A DNA stretch of 64,000 nt from Nectonema munidae (GCA_030549495.1 JAUIRK010000561.1:69501-133500); one strand, 5' to 3'; shown: positions 20,998 through 33,289, counted from the stretch's first letter. Program-made: numbers and translations. Notes: generated from the sequence alone by a model not told the origin.

Positions 20998-21343
20998 AAT
21001 ATATTATCTGTATTCTGTAATGTATATATACACAAGTGACTCAATGAGTAGAAAAAGGCAGAAGTCTCAAACCATCATAGAGGAAAGCAGAAAAAGTTGT
21101 GGGCTGCACCATGAACGCTACTATCTAGTATTAGCACGGTACAACCTGGTTTATCCGACACAGTTGGTTTCACAGACATTTTTATCGGATTGTGAATTTG
21201 TCAGATCAACGAATCAACACAAGTTTTAAACAAGCTTGAGAAGGATCAATAGGGTAATTGTTAGTTATCGAATATGAGGTGCTATGAAAAGAAACAAACT
21301 TATACAATGTAAAAAGTATTTATTATATATAAATGCACAATAT

Positions 21344-21482
21344 TTAGGTGATATTTAAATAATCTTTGACATTTGTTGCGAGTATGGAAAGTCGTTGTCT
21401 AGCTGCATTGGCTGATGGATGCTGAATACGTAGGTGGCTTTGGAGCGCCAATGAATGGACCAGCTCAACCAAGAATTCTGTT
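21344..21482 (-). CDS. candidate last exon of an unknown minus-strand gene
   Basis: A strong minus-strand acceptor (TTTTTTACTCTTTAG) is followed by 45 open codons, TEFLVELVHSLALQSHLRIQ onward to KDYLNIT and TAA. An AATAAA lies 20 bases after the stop (21324-21319). This has the form of a genuine terminal exon. An upstream exon may lie at about 21578-21647, where a second acceptor (CTGCTTTTCTCTAG) precedes an open stretch that could splice in frame (GC|A), though its donor GTAGCA is weak. Further upstream the gene would be interrupted by the 21705-24453 transposon. I do not recognise the protein. Confidence 0.4.
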
Positions 21483-21704
21483 CTAAAGAGTAAAAAATCA
21501 TATCGTTTTTAGAGTCATGGTATAAAAGATTCACTTCCTTAGAGTATAGTATTTCTAGAGATGAGGCTTCCTGCTACGCATGCGGCTGTTGCAGTGCCAG
21601 AACATCCAAATCTGAAAACCCATTTGTGACTATGGGTTTCAATAACTAGAGAAAAGCAGTAAAGAGAGATAAAGGCGAACATGCAATGAGTAGTGTGATC
21701 ATAG

Positions 21705-24453
21705 GGTAGGTCGATTTTTATAATTCAATTTTGGACAAGTCTAGATAACTAAGTTTTGATATAGTAAAAAAATTTTTTAAAAATTATGATAAAATATTTT
21801 AAAACTTTTTGAGGAAATAAAATTTTTATTTTGTTGTCAAGTCTTAATTTATCCCAAGTTTAAAATGGCTAAAAGAAAAGTTCCTCTCACCAGAAATCAA
21901 AGTTTTAAAAATTTTTGTCGAAAACCTTCTCCTTTAGATGAAACAGAGCCTCCAACTACAAGACAGGTTATTCAATATAGTTATTTTCTTAAGAATAGCA
22001 ATCCTTTCATTAAAGATTATGAGTAATCAAAAATAATTGCTAAAGAAATTATAAATATATGGGGCTCTATTAATCCACTTCTTCCTTTGCATAGTGAATA
22101 TTATATTATTAAAATGGTGGATAAAATTTGTTTTAAGCAAGCTAAAGAAATTAATAGAAAGTCGTTGACAAGTAAACAAGAACAAAATTTGGAAGAAAAA
22201 TTAGACAAACTATTTGACATTTCTGCGTGTACTTGCAAACTGCCAGTTCGTTCTTGTGATGACAATGCAGTGAAATGTAAGACTAAAAGTTGTAAACAAA
22301 AGCATATAGTTTGTACTTGTCCTCCCAAAAAAAAGGTTCCATTAGAAGAAAGAGCTTATTTAAAAGATCAAAGAGATAAAGTTGGTTCAAAAGGCTTATA
22401 TCAGTTGGGAATTGTGAACAGAAAAGCATGCTTAGAGTATAATAAAAAAAAGCTTCAAACTGATCAAAACCAAATCAAAATTTTGAAAGAAAAGCAAAAA
22501 GATAGATTTTCATCTGATAAAACTGATGATATTTTTTTCGCTGAAGACATTTTTGATGAGATAAATTCAGATTTTGACTTCGTTTCAGATGAATCGGTTA
22601 AAACTCCTTACAACTTTATAAAGACTCCTAGATTTGCTCTTGGAGCTATAAGAGGAAGTGTTTCTTCAGGACTTGCTGCAAGTCTTGCTAATGCCCTTTT
22701 ACTAGATTTGGAAGCAATGGATCTTCTTGATAAAAGTATTGACATTAAACAAGTTTTGCTCGATAAATCCAAAATTGATCGAGAAAAAATTCAATTGAAA
22801 TCAAGAAATGAAAAAATGCATAAAGAAAGCATACAAAGATTGATATGTATTGGAGTAGATGGAAGAACAGATAAAGAAACGTTATCGTATTCTGAAGTTA
22901 AAAACGAAATGGGTAAAAGAAAAATTTCAAAAGAAAAAAAAACTGAGCATCACTTAACTTTTACCGTTGAAGAAGGAAGCAAAAAAGGAAGTTATTTAAC
23001 ACACCGAAGTGTTCCAATCAAAGGAGCTACTGGCAGATATCTTGCTCAAGAAGTAGCAGATGTTTTGAAAGAGTTTGATAGCTTTGATACCATTAAAGCA
23101 ATACTTCTAGACAATACAAGTGTTAACACAGGATGTAAAAATGGACTTGTAACTTCACTAGAACAAATAGTTGGTCACAGAATACACATAATAGGCTGTT
23201 CGCGGCATCAAAATGAACTTCCGTTTAGAAGCACTTTGAGTCCAACAGGATTGTCTGGATGTTTAGGAAAATTCTGCGAAAAGGATATTCATCAACTACC
23301 CCAAATACAATTCTTTAAAATAAGTGCGGACTTGGATAAAACAGATTTTTCAGATGAAGTGTTAAAAGGTTTGTGCTCAGATCAAAGATTGTTGTATGAA
23401 TATGCTATTGCAATTTTAGCAGGACAAGTGAATGCACGTTTTGCTTCCTGGAAAATAGGACGAGTTAATCATTCAAGATGGTTAACTTTAGCTATAAGAT
23501 TAATGTGTTTATGGACTAGAGGTTCTTATCCAAGTAGCTTGCAGAAAGATCTAGAAAAAATTATAAAGTTCATTGTTCAAGTTTATGCTGTAAATTGGAT
23601 TGAGATTTTAAAAAAAAGATGCTAAATTCCACAATCAACAGTTATACATTTCAATATGATAAAAAGATGTAAAAATCAATCAAAAGAGGTACAAAACATT
23701 CTTTTTAAAAGTTTAAAGTATAATGCTTTTGCTCTCTTGCCTGAAAACATTTTATTTTCTGGAGACTTGGAAATAAGAAAAATAGGAATTGAAAAAATTC
23801 TATCAATCAGGTAAGCTTTATTAACTTCATATTTTCTTTAATAATTTAGAGGAACAAATCAAAATAACAAAAGACTGGTGAAAATAACAGAAATAAACGT
23901 TGAAGCAGATTATTGGTCACAACTGATTGATCTTTCTCGAGATGATATATGTGAATCTGCTTTTACGACTGATTATTCTATCGAGTATCTTGAAAATGTG
24001 CTGTCCCAAGGAGCTGAGTTAAATCTTCCAGAATTACCTTCACACTCTCAAAGTGTTGAAAGAGCTGTGAAACTCACTAGTGAAGCTTCTAAATTAGTGT
24101 ATGGTTTTGACTCAAGACACAAGCACATACTTAGCAAACAACTCAGCAGAAATTTGCGACCTGCTTTTACTTCCAAAGGCATTATATAGAATGCCTTTGA
24201 AGAAATACACTTTTAAAACTACTATAATTCAAATAAAAGCACTAATACTGTTTTTAAATATGTATCATTTCTAAAAAAACACATATATACATATTCTACG
24301 AAAATATAAACTTTCATAAAATTTAAAACTGGTTCCTCAAAAAGTTATTAAAGGTAAGGTGTTATAAATTTATATAGATATTTTTTTTATATACTAAAAC
24401 TATCTAAACCTGTCCAAAATCATTATCACGTTTTTTTAAAAAATCGACCTACC
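21705..24453 (+). mobile_element. 2.75-kb DDE transposon with matching ends and 4-bp duplication
   Basis: Both ends start GGTAGGTCGATTTTT. About 15 bases further in, a second shared block (TTTTGGACA, GT, TAGATA) extends the inverted repeats to roughly 60 bp. ATAG flanks both sides (21701-21704 and 24454-24457), a 4-bp duplication. The interior holds one transposase gene with a CxxH motif and an RNase-H-like D-D-E layout. Fixed ends around one gene make it a full-length copy, although the gene is damaged. I cannot name the superfamily: the catalytic layout is hAT-like, but a 4-bp duplication is not. Confidence 0.85.
21865..24189 (+). pseudogene. transposase of the 21705-24453 element, damaged
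   Basis: The start is MAKRKVPLTRNQ at 21865. A TAA at 22024 interrupts the frame after 53 codons; it then stays open to about 23610. Visible parts are a Cys-rich segment (CTCK...C...CKTKSCKQKHIVCTC) near 22230-22320, GVDGRTD near 22855, LLDNTSVNTG near 23107, CSRH near 23195, HSRW near 23468 and SVERAVKL near 24050. This gives a D, D, CxxH, RW, E order like hAT-type DDE enzymes. After a poly-A frame change near 23605, and another within about 40 bases, reading continues to 23810. A probable 39-bp intron (23811-23849, GTAAGC to TTTAG) then leads to GTNQNNKRLVKITEINVEADYW and the TAG at 24187. The protein belongs to a family I remember from arthropod and cnidarian genomes with the signature DNTxxNTG...CxxHxNELPxR. 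Confidence 0.8.
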
Positions 24454-24563
24454 ATAGTGGGATCACTGAAAGTAGGAAAGAAATAAAATCAAGAGTAATG
24501 AGTTCTATTGATTTTGGTTAAAACCGCAACCTTTTAAAAATCTGTTACAGTATTATATATTTT

Positions 24564-24977
24564 GGTACTTTCCTGTTATCGCCCCACCACCCATCGCTCT
24601 TCTACCACGATAAATATTCTTGTATTGTTTTAACCTAACCTACATTAAACTTACTATATATCATTAATCAAAAACTTTTTCATAGAAAAAAAAGCCCATA
24701 AATAGAAAATTTAAAGAGTTCTGCAAAGGTAAGAAACAAGAGGCAATGTGGAACTAATCGAGAGATGCTATCTGGATATTTAGCTGAGTTTCTTTGGCGT
24801 CATTCATCTTCGATTATATATGGTGGTAATATGTTTGATGCGATTCTTTTTGATATGGTTGAATTTTATCCACCTACAGATTAAAAGATTTTTCACTTGT
24901 TTTTTTTAATACATTTGTGTACTTTAATACATGTTTTATAACATTTTGGGGTGGTGGGGCGATAACATGAAAGTACC
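24564..24977 (+). mobile_element. Merlin-type transposon remnant
   Basis: Inverted ends of about 28 bp start GGTACTTTC and share GTTATCGCCCCACCACC. Flanks TATATTTT and TATTTTTT differ at one base of eight, which fits the 8-9 bp duplications of Merlin. Inside, 24717-24884 encodes KRQCGTNREMLSGYLAEFLW followed by MVEFYPPTD and a stop, matching the C-terminal end of Merlin/IS1016-type (ISXO2-like) transposases. The catalytic core is missing, so this is an internal deletion derivative of 414 bp. Confidence 0.8.
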
Positions 24978-25663
24978 TATTTTTTTTTCAAAATGTTGGT
25001 TGTATAATAAAAATGGCGATTTATTGAACTGTGGTAAACGAGATAAATTTATATAAAGCTCGTGTTAACTAATAAACGATACTTTCAAGAAGTGCAAATT
25101 CGTAAAAAGTTGTACAAATGTTCCCCATTAACATTTGTCTTCGCAATCTTGTGAAGAACATTAAGGAGTTCTAGCGCAAAGCGTTTTTCAGGCGATTATA
25201 GGCGGATTAGAAGTGCTCAATCATAACAGATGAGTATAAAATAGATGGAGAATGAGTGATTTTTTCTCTCATTGAATTAGAAGGTTGGGATGCGATGATT
25301 ACAATTACAAACAAGGTAGAAACGACTCGATAAGTGCACTTATACGAAATAATGGTCGGATTGAGAGCTAACCGTGCAAGTATACTTTCCGGGAATAATA
25401 GTGATGCGTGTCATTCGACAAAAATTCTTTTATAACAAATTTTGAAAATTAAAAAAAAACCTTTGTGATTTAACATCATTTATACGTTTGAAGTAATAAA
25501 ATAAAAATGAGAAAAAATAAATAAAAAAAAGTAAATTGGCATCATTAATTCGAAGATCTGTACAAAATCATCAACGTCACTTTTATAGTTATATATTTTT
25601 CGCCTTTTACGAAGGATTACAGATTTTCCTTCCATGATTTGGTAACTAACTTCAACTTGATTC

Positions 25664-25820
25664 TATCTTCTGAATCTTCGGGTTCAACCCAAGTTTGATG
25701 CAATCTTTCTTCATCATCGATTTCCAGTTTAATTTAGGTCTGCCTTTACTTCGAACGCCATCAACTTCAAACTTCCAAGCTCGTTTTATACTTACATCAT
25801 CGTCCTTCCTCAATCGGATA
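25664..25820 (-). pseudogene. LINE ORF2 C-terminal fragment
   Basis: On the minus strand the sequence reads KRAWKFEVDGVRSKGRPKL, then NWKSMMKKDCIKLGLNP and a stop shortly after. The RGRPKxxW...DCxxLGLNP pattern is the C-terminal tail of many non-LTR reverse-transcriptase ORFs. The polymerase domain is absent, and I cannot settle the clade. It differs from the RTE copy at 19639-20198. Confidence 0.6.
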
Positions 25821-27249
25821 AGAAAATTCAAGATTGGGGAAGAATGATTGCATATTAAATTTAATTAGAAAAAATAATAATTTTTTTTTACTATTTATTG
25901 GTCTGATCAAAAGTAGGAACATAATTAAAATAAAAAAAATGAAATAATGAAAGCAACATTGTCAGTAAATGAAGAAAAATGGACTATGTCAATATTTTCT
26001 AATTCCATAGACGTAGCAGCCCGCAACACCTGGATTATAAACATAACTGCCCTGAAGAAGCACTATCCTCCAGAGAAGAAGGCAGGAGAGATTTTGAAGA
26101 TGCTACCGAATAATTTAGTGAGGCATCAACGGGGATTCGTTCCAGCAATACCGAAATGTTCCAACCAATCAAAATGCTTCTTTCACCCCAAGAAAATATT
26201 GAAAGCATTAAGTATTGTTCACTAATCAATTGTAAGCCAAGGACACAAGGGTTTGACTCTGTTCCAAAAATTATATATAACTAGTTTGGCTTCTTTCTTA
26301 GGAAAACAAAATTATAATAAAATAAAATTTGTATTTTTTTTTTACAAAATCTTATTATTCCATAAATACTTAAAATTATCCATAAAACTAAATTATGTTA
26401 TTTTTTACTATACAAAATAATATATTTTTCTACTTTTTTTTATTTCTGACTATATTTTCTTGATTTTCACAAATCTTTAGCCTTACCCTATTTGCATCAT
26501 GAATAATTTTTGAAATGAAAAAAACACAATTCATATTTGGAAGATTTTTTAAAATTGTAATGCTTTATAGCAAAAATACATAAATATTAATATACAAAAA
26601 GTTTACATAAATATGTTTAATTTTTATATGTTTATGTGATTTTATACATTCTATGAACTGATTTTTTTTAGATTTTTTTTAAGAAAGAATATTTTGAGTT
26701 AATTTTATTATAATAAAAAATGTAAAAATACAGCAAAAGTTCGAAGTTGTGATTTCAAAATCAGACACACCTGATAGTGGATTTATGAATTTATAGTAGG
26801 AGTGGATAAAATTTTTTTTAATACATGGTGACAATGGCAAATAGTTGAAGATATGAAAACGAGGTGAAAACAAAATCTAACTAGCACTCCTAGATTTTTA
26901 CCCGGGGTGTTAATCCTATTAGTGCTAGGGGGCGTCCCCTTCACTAAAAAATTAATTGTAGAAAATTGGCTGAATCATATCCCTTCAAATTTTGTGAATT
27001 TTCCTAAAATCGCTAGCTGCATCTTTTGAAACCATTTTCATGGTAGTTGAATGACCCTTTCATGTCCAAAACTGTCAATCAAAATCAAAAATTAAAATTT
27101 TTCAGCAAAATTTTGACATTATCTGTACTTAACCTTATAACTTAGGATCTATATTTATTACCCTGAAAATTTATAATTATATACAGTTTGGAACGCATAA
27201 CACTTTATATATTTAATTTTTTCAATAATCATGGCTATTTTTTAGAAAA

Positions 27250-28850
27250 TGTCAATCAAAATTTTGATTGATCAAAAATGTATCTAATAAAATATATCTT
27301 CAAATTTTACATAGAATATATGTTTTTATACTAAATCGGTCATACTGTTTTCATTTCTGGACTCATTTTTTACATTTAGGATTTGAAAATACCTATAAGT
27401 GTTCATCAAATTTGCGGTTTACTTCTGAAAATTGTCTCCAAAAACATTCCTTCACATTTTACATAAAATAAATATTTTATACCAAATCGACCATGTTGTT
27501 TTCATTTCTGGACTCATTTTTTACATTTAGGATTTGAAAATACCTATAAGTGTTAATCAAATTTGCGGTTTACTTGTGAAAATTGTCTCTAAAAACCTTC
27601 CTTCACATTTTACATAAAATATGTGTTATACTAAATCGGCCATTCTGGTTTCATTTTTGGACTCATTTTTTACGTTTAGGATGTGAAAATACCTATAAGT
27701 GTTAATTAAATTTGCGGTTTACTTCTAAAAATTGTCTCCAAAAAATTTCATTCAAATTTTACAATTAAATATATGTTTTTATACCAAATCAACCATGCTG
27801 TTTTCATTTCTGAACTCATTTTTCACATTTAGAGGTTTTAAAATATATGTCAATGTCAATCAAATTGCGGTTTACTTCTAAAAGCTATCTCCAAAAATAT
27901 TCTCTCAATTTTACATGAAATATATGTTTTTATACCAAATCAACCATGCTGTTTTCATTTCTGAGCTCATTTTTTCCATTTAGGATATGAAAAAACTTAT
28001 GTGTTAGTGAAATTTGCGGTTTACTTCTAAAAATTGTCTCCAAAAACATTCATTCAAATTTTACAATTAAATGTTTTTATACCAAATCAACGATGCTAGT
28101 TTCATTTATGGACTCAATTTTTGCAGTTTGAATTTGAAAATACCTTAAGTATCAATCAAATTTGCATTTAGTTCTAAAATTTGTATATTGATTCAAATTT
28201 TACGTGAAATATGTTTTTATAGCAAATAGATCATGATGATTTCATTTCTGAACATAGTTTTCGCATTTAGAGGTTTTACTGCTAGTGACAATCAAATTTG
28301 CGGTTTATGTCGTAAAACTATATCCCAAAATATTCTCTCTAATTTTTCATGAAATATATGTTTTTATACCAATTCGACCATGATAATTTTTATTTCTGAA
28401 ATCATTTTTGCATTTAGAGGTTTTAAATGTCTGAAAGTATCAATCAAATGTTCGATTTAGGTCTAATGTCTACATAAATATTTTTGAAATTTAAATAAAA
28501 TATCTGTTTTTATGCCAAATGGAAGATGCTGGTTTCATTTTTGGACCCACTTTTGGCATTTATGGTTTTAAAATATCTGAAAGCTTCAATCAGATTTGCG
28601 GTTTACTTCTAGATACTGTCTTCAAGAATATTTTCAAAAAAATAAAATATCTGTTTTATACCAAATCGACTATGATTATTTTATTTCTGTACTGAATTTT
28701 GGATAATACGGTTAAAAAATATTTCGAAGTGGCAATTGAATTAGTAATGTATTCCTGAAAATCAGTTTTGTAAAAAAAATTCAAAAAATGGCTGCATATT
28801 AGGTATATAGTAAAAATATACTTTTTTTGTATATTTTGGCTTATTTCTAC
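27250..28850. repeat. tandem array 1, about ten units near 150 bp
   Basis: A motif around TTTCATTTCTGGACTCATTT recurs at about 27359, 27510, 27661, 27814, 27966, 28112, 28252, 28398, 28546 and 28690, a spacing of 140-153 bp. Each unit also carries ATATGTTTTTATACCAAAT and TTTGCGGTTTACTTCTAAAA. Units on the left are closely similar; those on the right are more worn. Confidence 0.9.
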
Positions 28851-29699
28851 AATCATCCTGAGTATGAAATATTTATTAAAAAAACAAACAAAATGTATTA
28901 TAAAATCTTTTGAAAATTTGAGAAGGAACCAAGTTGAAAACTAATTTAAAAGAGAACATGTGATCAAAACAAATAATTAAAAGAAATATGTATCTTGACT
29001 AAATGGAAGATCTACCATGTTCTAATGAACTAGGAAGTGGTTTAATTATATAATAGATGCTACAAAAAGATTTTGACTGTGAAAAAGAAGTTCCTCTTTT
29101 ACAAATGAAAAATATGTAAATCTATAGCTTATCATCTAGGATTACAATTAACATTTTGCTAAGATGGGTAGGAAATCTGAAAATTTAGAATATGTCAGAT
29201 TTATCAAAAATGGCACAGATGCCAATATGTGAGAATTTAGTCACTATCAAGATATTTTTAATTTAAATTGAATTTGCCATCTTTTTACTTTTGCGTCAAA
29301 GAAATAAATTTTAGATGAAGAACGTGGACAACTTTTTGTAATTGAACAATGAACATCACGAATGATTCATCAGAAAAAAACCTTTGAAATGAGATTGGTT
29401 GAAAAATATTCAAGCCTGATAATAAAATACACGATACTCATAAAAAAGCCAAAGATCATCAAGAAGATTCTTTGATCAGAATGATTTGAGAGAGGAAAAA
29501 AGTAATTTTATCCTTATAAAAAAATTTTCGAACACACATTGAAGAATATAAATTTTTAATGAAAAAGAGCTACCAAGAAAGGATCATCATGGAATGAATA
29601 GCAAAATTACATACTCTAAATTATAATATGACGTAGAGACTACACGAATTTGTAGCCAAAAAGATGGAGGTCCTATCGAGTTACATAAGTTACTGTAGA

Positions 29700-30880
29700 A
29701 TGAAATATTTTGAGTGAATTATCGATTTTTTTGACAGGTTTTATTGAATTCATAAAAAATGACATCACCAATAAATTCTACATACTTGAAATGTATAAAA
29801 AACTTTTTATAATAAAAATTTTAATTTTGACATGGGCTGTCATATTTAAATTATTTTGTCAAGTTTGACTAATTTTTTATTAAAAAAAAAAGGAATATAA
29901 CCAGTAAACACAGCCTACTTGAAAATGGGTATATGTGTGTAAAATGCCATACACGGTAAACTTCATCATCTCCCTATACTTACTATTTAACGTAATTCTC
30001 TAATTCAAAAAACCGTGACTGAACCTTTTCTTTTTGGGATAAATCAATTTTTTGACAGTTTTGATTAATTTTCATAAAAAAATGAATATCACCACTGAAT
30101 TCAGCATATTTGAAATTGGGTATACATGTGTAAAAAACTTTATATACTTATTTAGATAAAAAGTTCTTTTTGAGATGAGCTGTCACATTTAGATCAATTT
30201 TTTAACAGGTTTGAATGATTTTTATAAAAAATGAATATCACCACTGAATTCAGCATATTTGAAAATGGGTATACATGTGTAAAAAACTTTATATACTTAT
30301 TTAGATAAAAAGTTCCTTTTTAGGATGAGCTGTCACATTTAGATCAATTTTTTGACAGGTTTGATTGATTTTCATAAAAAATAAATATCACCACTGAATT
30401 CAGCATATTTAAAAATGGGTATACATGTGTAAAAAACTTTTTATAATTATTTAGATAAAAAGTTCCTTTTTGAGATGAGCTGTCACATTTAGATCAATTT
30501 TTTAACAGGTTTGAATGATTTTTATAAAAAATGAATATCACCACTGAATTCAGCATATTTGAAAATGGGTATACATGTGTAAAAAACTTTATATAATTAT
30601 TTAGATAAAAAGTTCTTTTTGAGATGAGCTGTCACATTTAGATCAATTTTTTGACAGATTTGATTGATTTTCATAAAAAATGAATATCACCACTGAATTC
30701 AGCATATTTGAAAATTGGTATACACGTGTAAAAAACTTTATATAATTATTTAAATAAAAAGTTACTTTTTGAGATGAGCTGTCAAATATAAATCAATTTC
30801 TTGACAGGTTTGATTGATTTTGATAAAAAAAAATGGACATCACCACTCAGTTCAGCATAGTTGAAATATATATGTAACAT
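29700..30880. repeat. tandem array 2, about seven units near 150 bp
   Basis: The motif ATCACCACTGAATTCAGCAT recurs at about 30091, 30240, 30390, 30540, 30689 and 30842, spaced 149-153 bp. More diverged units lie to the left, near 29766 and 29900. Each unit has GGGTATACATGTGTAAAAAA and GAGATGAGCTGTCACATTTA. The central copies are nearly identical, so amplification or homogenisation was recent. The unit sequence differs from array 1 although its length is the same. Confidence 0.9.
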
Positions 30881-30999
30881 TAAAAATATTTATAAAAACT
30901 TATTAATATCTGAGAAAAATGGGGGGGGGGGCACTTTACGCCCCCAGCACTTGAGCGAACAAATTTTGCCCAGCACTAATAGGGTTAAACTGAAATCAG

Positions 31000-33100
31000 T
31001 GATGACCAAGATTTCGTATATTTCCAAATTTTGTAGGCGGAATAAAAACACAGAGATTGGAAAGATAAAAATCAATGTATCACTCGATTATAAAATTAAC
31101 AGGGGGGCTTCAAAAAGACTTCTTATATTAAAGTGAAAAATAGAAAATAAATCATTTTTCTCAATGAGATTTTTAATTTTATATTTAAATAAGAATAAAA
31201 GTAAAATTATAATTTAACGGTTAAATGAGTTTTGTAAGTGTTGTAAAGAACGTAGAAAGTTTACGGAATAGAACAAATTATTAGTGAAAAAATTGATAAA
31301 TAAAATGAGGACAAATATATGATATGAAAACAATAAAGAAGGACATAACAGTGATGTATATTATAAATATATATATAATAAAACAAAAGTAAATTGATAG
31401 TTTTACTAAAGTCAGCCATTTCGTGGACTAAGGCCGAGCCAAAGGAAAAAAATTTATCTAATTTGTAGTTGTTTTTTTTAAAAAGGGGAAAAATAAAAAA
31501 ACATCTTTTTTGCAAAAAAAAGAAAAGGGTGGAAAGATAAAGAGAAGGGAGAGGGGGGGGGGAATTTAACACCCAAAAATTAAAATTAGGAAAAGAAAAG
31601 AAAGAAATTGAGGTTATTAAAAATTAATTATTCTTTTTTTCTGGCCGGCCATGTAAATGTTGAAGAAAACATTTATTCTTAATAATATAAATTTTTGTAT
31701 ATAAAATATTATTTGTTATTTATTTCATTTGATATATATTAAATGGGAGACAATGTTGTAAGAGTTGTTTACTTTTTGTAATAAAGAGTGACCCGTGTTT
31801 GATTTGATATTATACAAACAGGAAGATAAACTTTTTGTAAAAATGGTGGATTAAAGGTTACTTCATCAAGTTTGATTAAAGATTAATTTATCATTAAACT
31901 TTTCTAAAATCAAGAGAATTATTTTTTCTAAATGATTATAATTTAAATATCTACGCAGAGCAATTTTTCTGACTAAAGACACACAAACAAGCTAATAGTT
32001 TGAAATTAGCTATATGGATAAAATATTTTGAGAATTCATTCAAAAAAGGTCTATTTATTTATTAAGTTAAGAAAAAAATAAAGCTACAATATCTTCTATT
32101 ACTTTCCCTAATACATTACAATAAAGTTCTAAAAAAGAACATCAATAAAAAATTTATCAGTAAAATACATGAAATGTATGCTGTTGGAGAACATTTCTTG
32201 GGAAGTAATTCAATTGTTGGAAAATCAAAATCTTTCTGTTAAAGTGTATAGGTTATATTAGAGTATTATCGAGTGCAGAAGCAAGAGAATTCGTTTTTCA
32301 ACATTGTCTTTACATAGATATATAAAGAGAAGATGTCAAGATCAGTTTAGAAACGATGATTGATCTTCGATAAAGTCTTCTGAACAGCTTAAGTTGCTGG
32401 ATGACACATATGTCTGATCTAATATTTATATCAATCAACAGACAATATGTTAGATTATGCAAGGTGATTTTTAGCGCTGTTTGACAGGAACACATGTACT
32501 TAGCTAGGAAGGACTAAAGTAGTTTGTGTGCTCAGGAAGGAGTAAAGTAGTTTGTCCTCGTAGAAAAGGCAAATAATAATTAGGACTTCCGTTTTAAAGC
32601 TTGATATTGTAAGGTATATTAAGATATTTAGCGGAGACGGATGAAAAGAATGCCCTACTATTAAATTTAACACTATTTTGGACGTATTATTACTATAAAG
32701 TTTCGGTGTATATTTTAAGCAGCTCTTTGTTGCAGAAAATTTCTTGTTGCGAAAAGTGGTCTGGTAAATAGTGAATTTTTCACTTCAGATAATTTCTTAC
32801 TTTTTTTTTTATACTTTTTTAAAAATTTATTAATGCTTTCATTAATTGCGTGATTGTTGTGTTTTTAAGGTCTATGTTGTCACAGATGAAGATGAAATTC
32901 GGATTAGCTTAATTTTTCATTGTTCTGAGGTGATATTTAGCAGATAGAACTTTATTTAAATTTCAAAAAACTTTAAAATAGGTTTGATAGAAATCGAAAA
33001 AAAAATATTATATTTAATGGAGGATAAAAAAAACTTTAAAATAAATTTTGACAAGAAGAATCTTGAATATTTTTTTATAGTTCTATTTTTCTTAATTTTT
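31000..33100. other. AT-rich stretch, nothing recognised
   Basis: It contains homopolymer runs (for example about ten G near 31552) and short chance frames only. I see no repeat ends, exons or RNA genes. Confidence 0.5.
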
Positions 33101-33107
33101 GAGTATG

Positions 33108-33289
33108 GTTGGTTGGTTGGTTTAAGATATCAAAGCACTTTCAACCGTAAGGCTATATGCTCGCATTATGCTTAAGATGGTTAATCACAGTTTTTGTGAA
33201 TTTGTTTTTAGAGTTGGGAGCCTTGGGGATGGAACCCCTGACCTTCAACTATTAAGCTGAGAGGTACACCCTAACAACCATTGAGGCTC
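33108..33289 (-). repeat. tRNA-derived SINE, family B
   Basis: The first 72 bases on the minus strand (33289-33218) fold like a tRNA: a GAGCCTC/AAGGCTC acceptor stem with one mismatch, GGT/ACC in the D arm, a TCAGC/GTTGA anticodon stem with a 6-base loop, and GGGG/CCCC in the T arm around TTCCATC. The A-box and B-box regions sit where a tRNA promoter needs them. A non-tRNA body follows and ends in TGAAAGTGCTTTGAT and a repeated AACC tail. The loop lacks a normal seven-base anticodon, so this is a SINE and not a working tRNA gene. Confidence 0.65.

Larger units (their letters stand above)
26914..30984. mobile_element. 4.07-kb TTAA-flanked element carrying two tandem arrays
   Basis: TTAA at 26910-26913 is followed by TCCTATTAGTGCTAGGGGGC. 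At the other end the inverse of CCCTATTAGTGCTGGG is followed by TTAA at 30985-30988, with a further CGCCCCC/GGGGGCG block inside. Terminal CCC-type inverted repeats with TTAA duplications indicate piggyBac-type mobilisation. There is no recognisable transposase between them. Instead, the interior holds a degenerate ~150-bp tandem array (27250-28850), about 850 bp of non-repetitive AT-rich DNA, and a better preserved ~150-bp array (29700-30880). Confidence 0.75.

Noticed and set aside
25947-26225. 92-codon plus-strand frame with KKHYPPEKKAGEILKMLPNN
   Set aside because: Protein-like in part, but no known domain, no splice sites and no neighbours that explain it.
26914-30984. CRISPR-like array
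   Set aside because: The repeats are ~150-bp tandem units without unique spacers, in a eukaryotic transposon context.
33218-33289. Functional tRNA gene
   Set aside because: The anticodon loop is one base short, the acceptor stem has a mismatch, and a SINE body follows.
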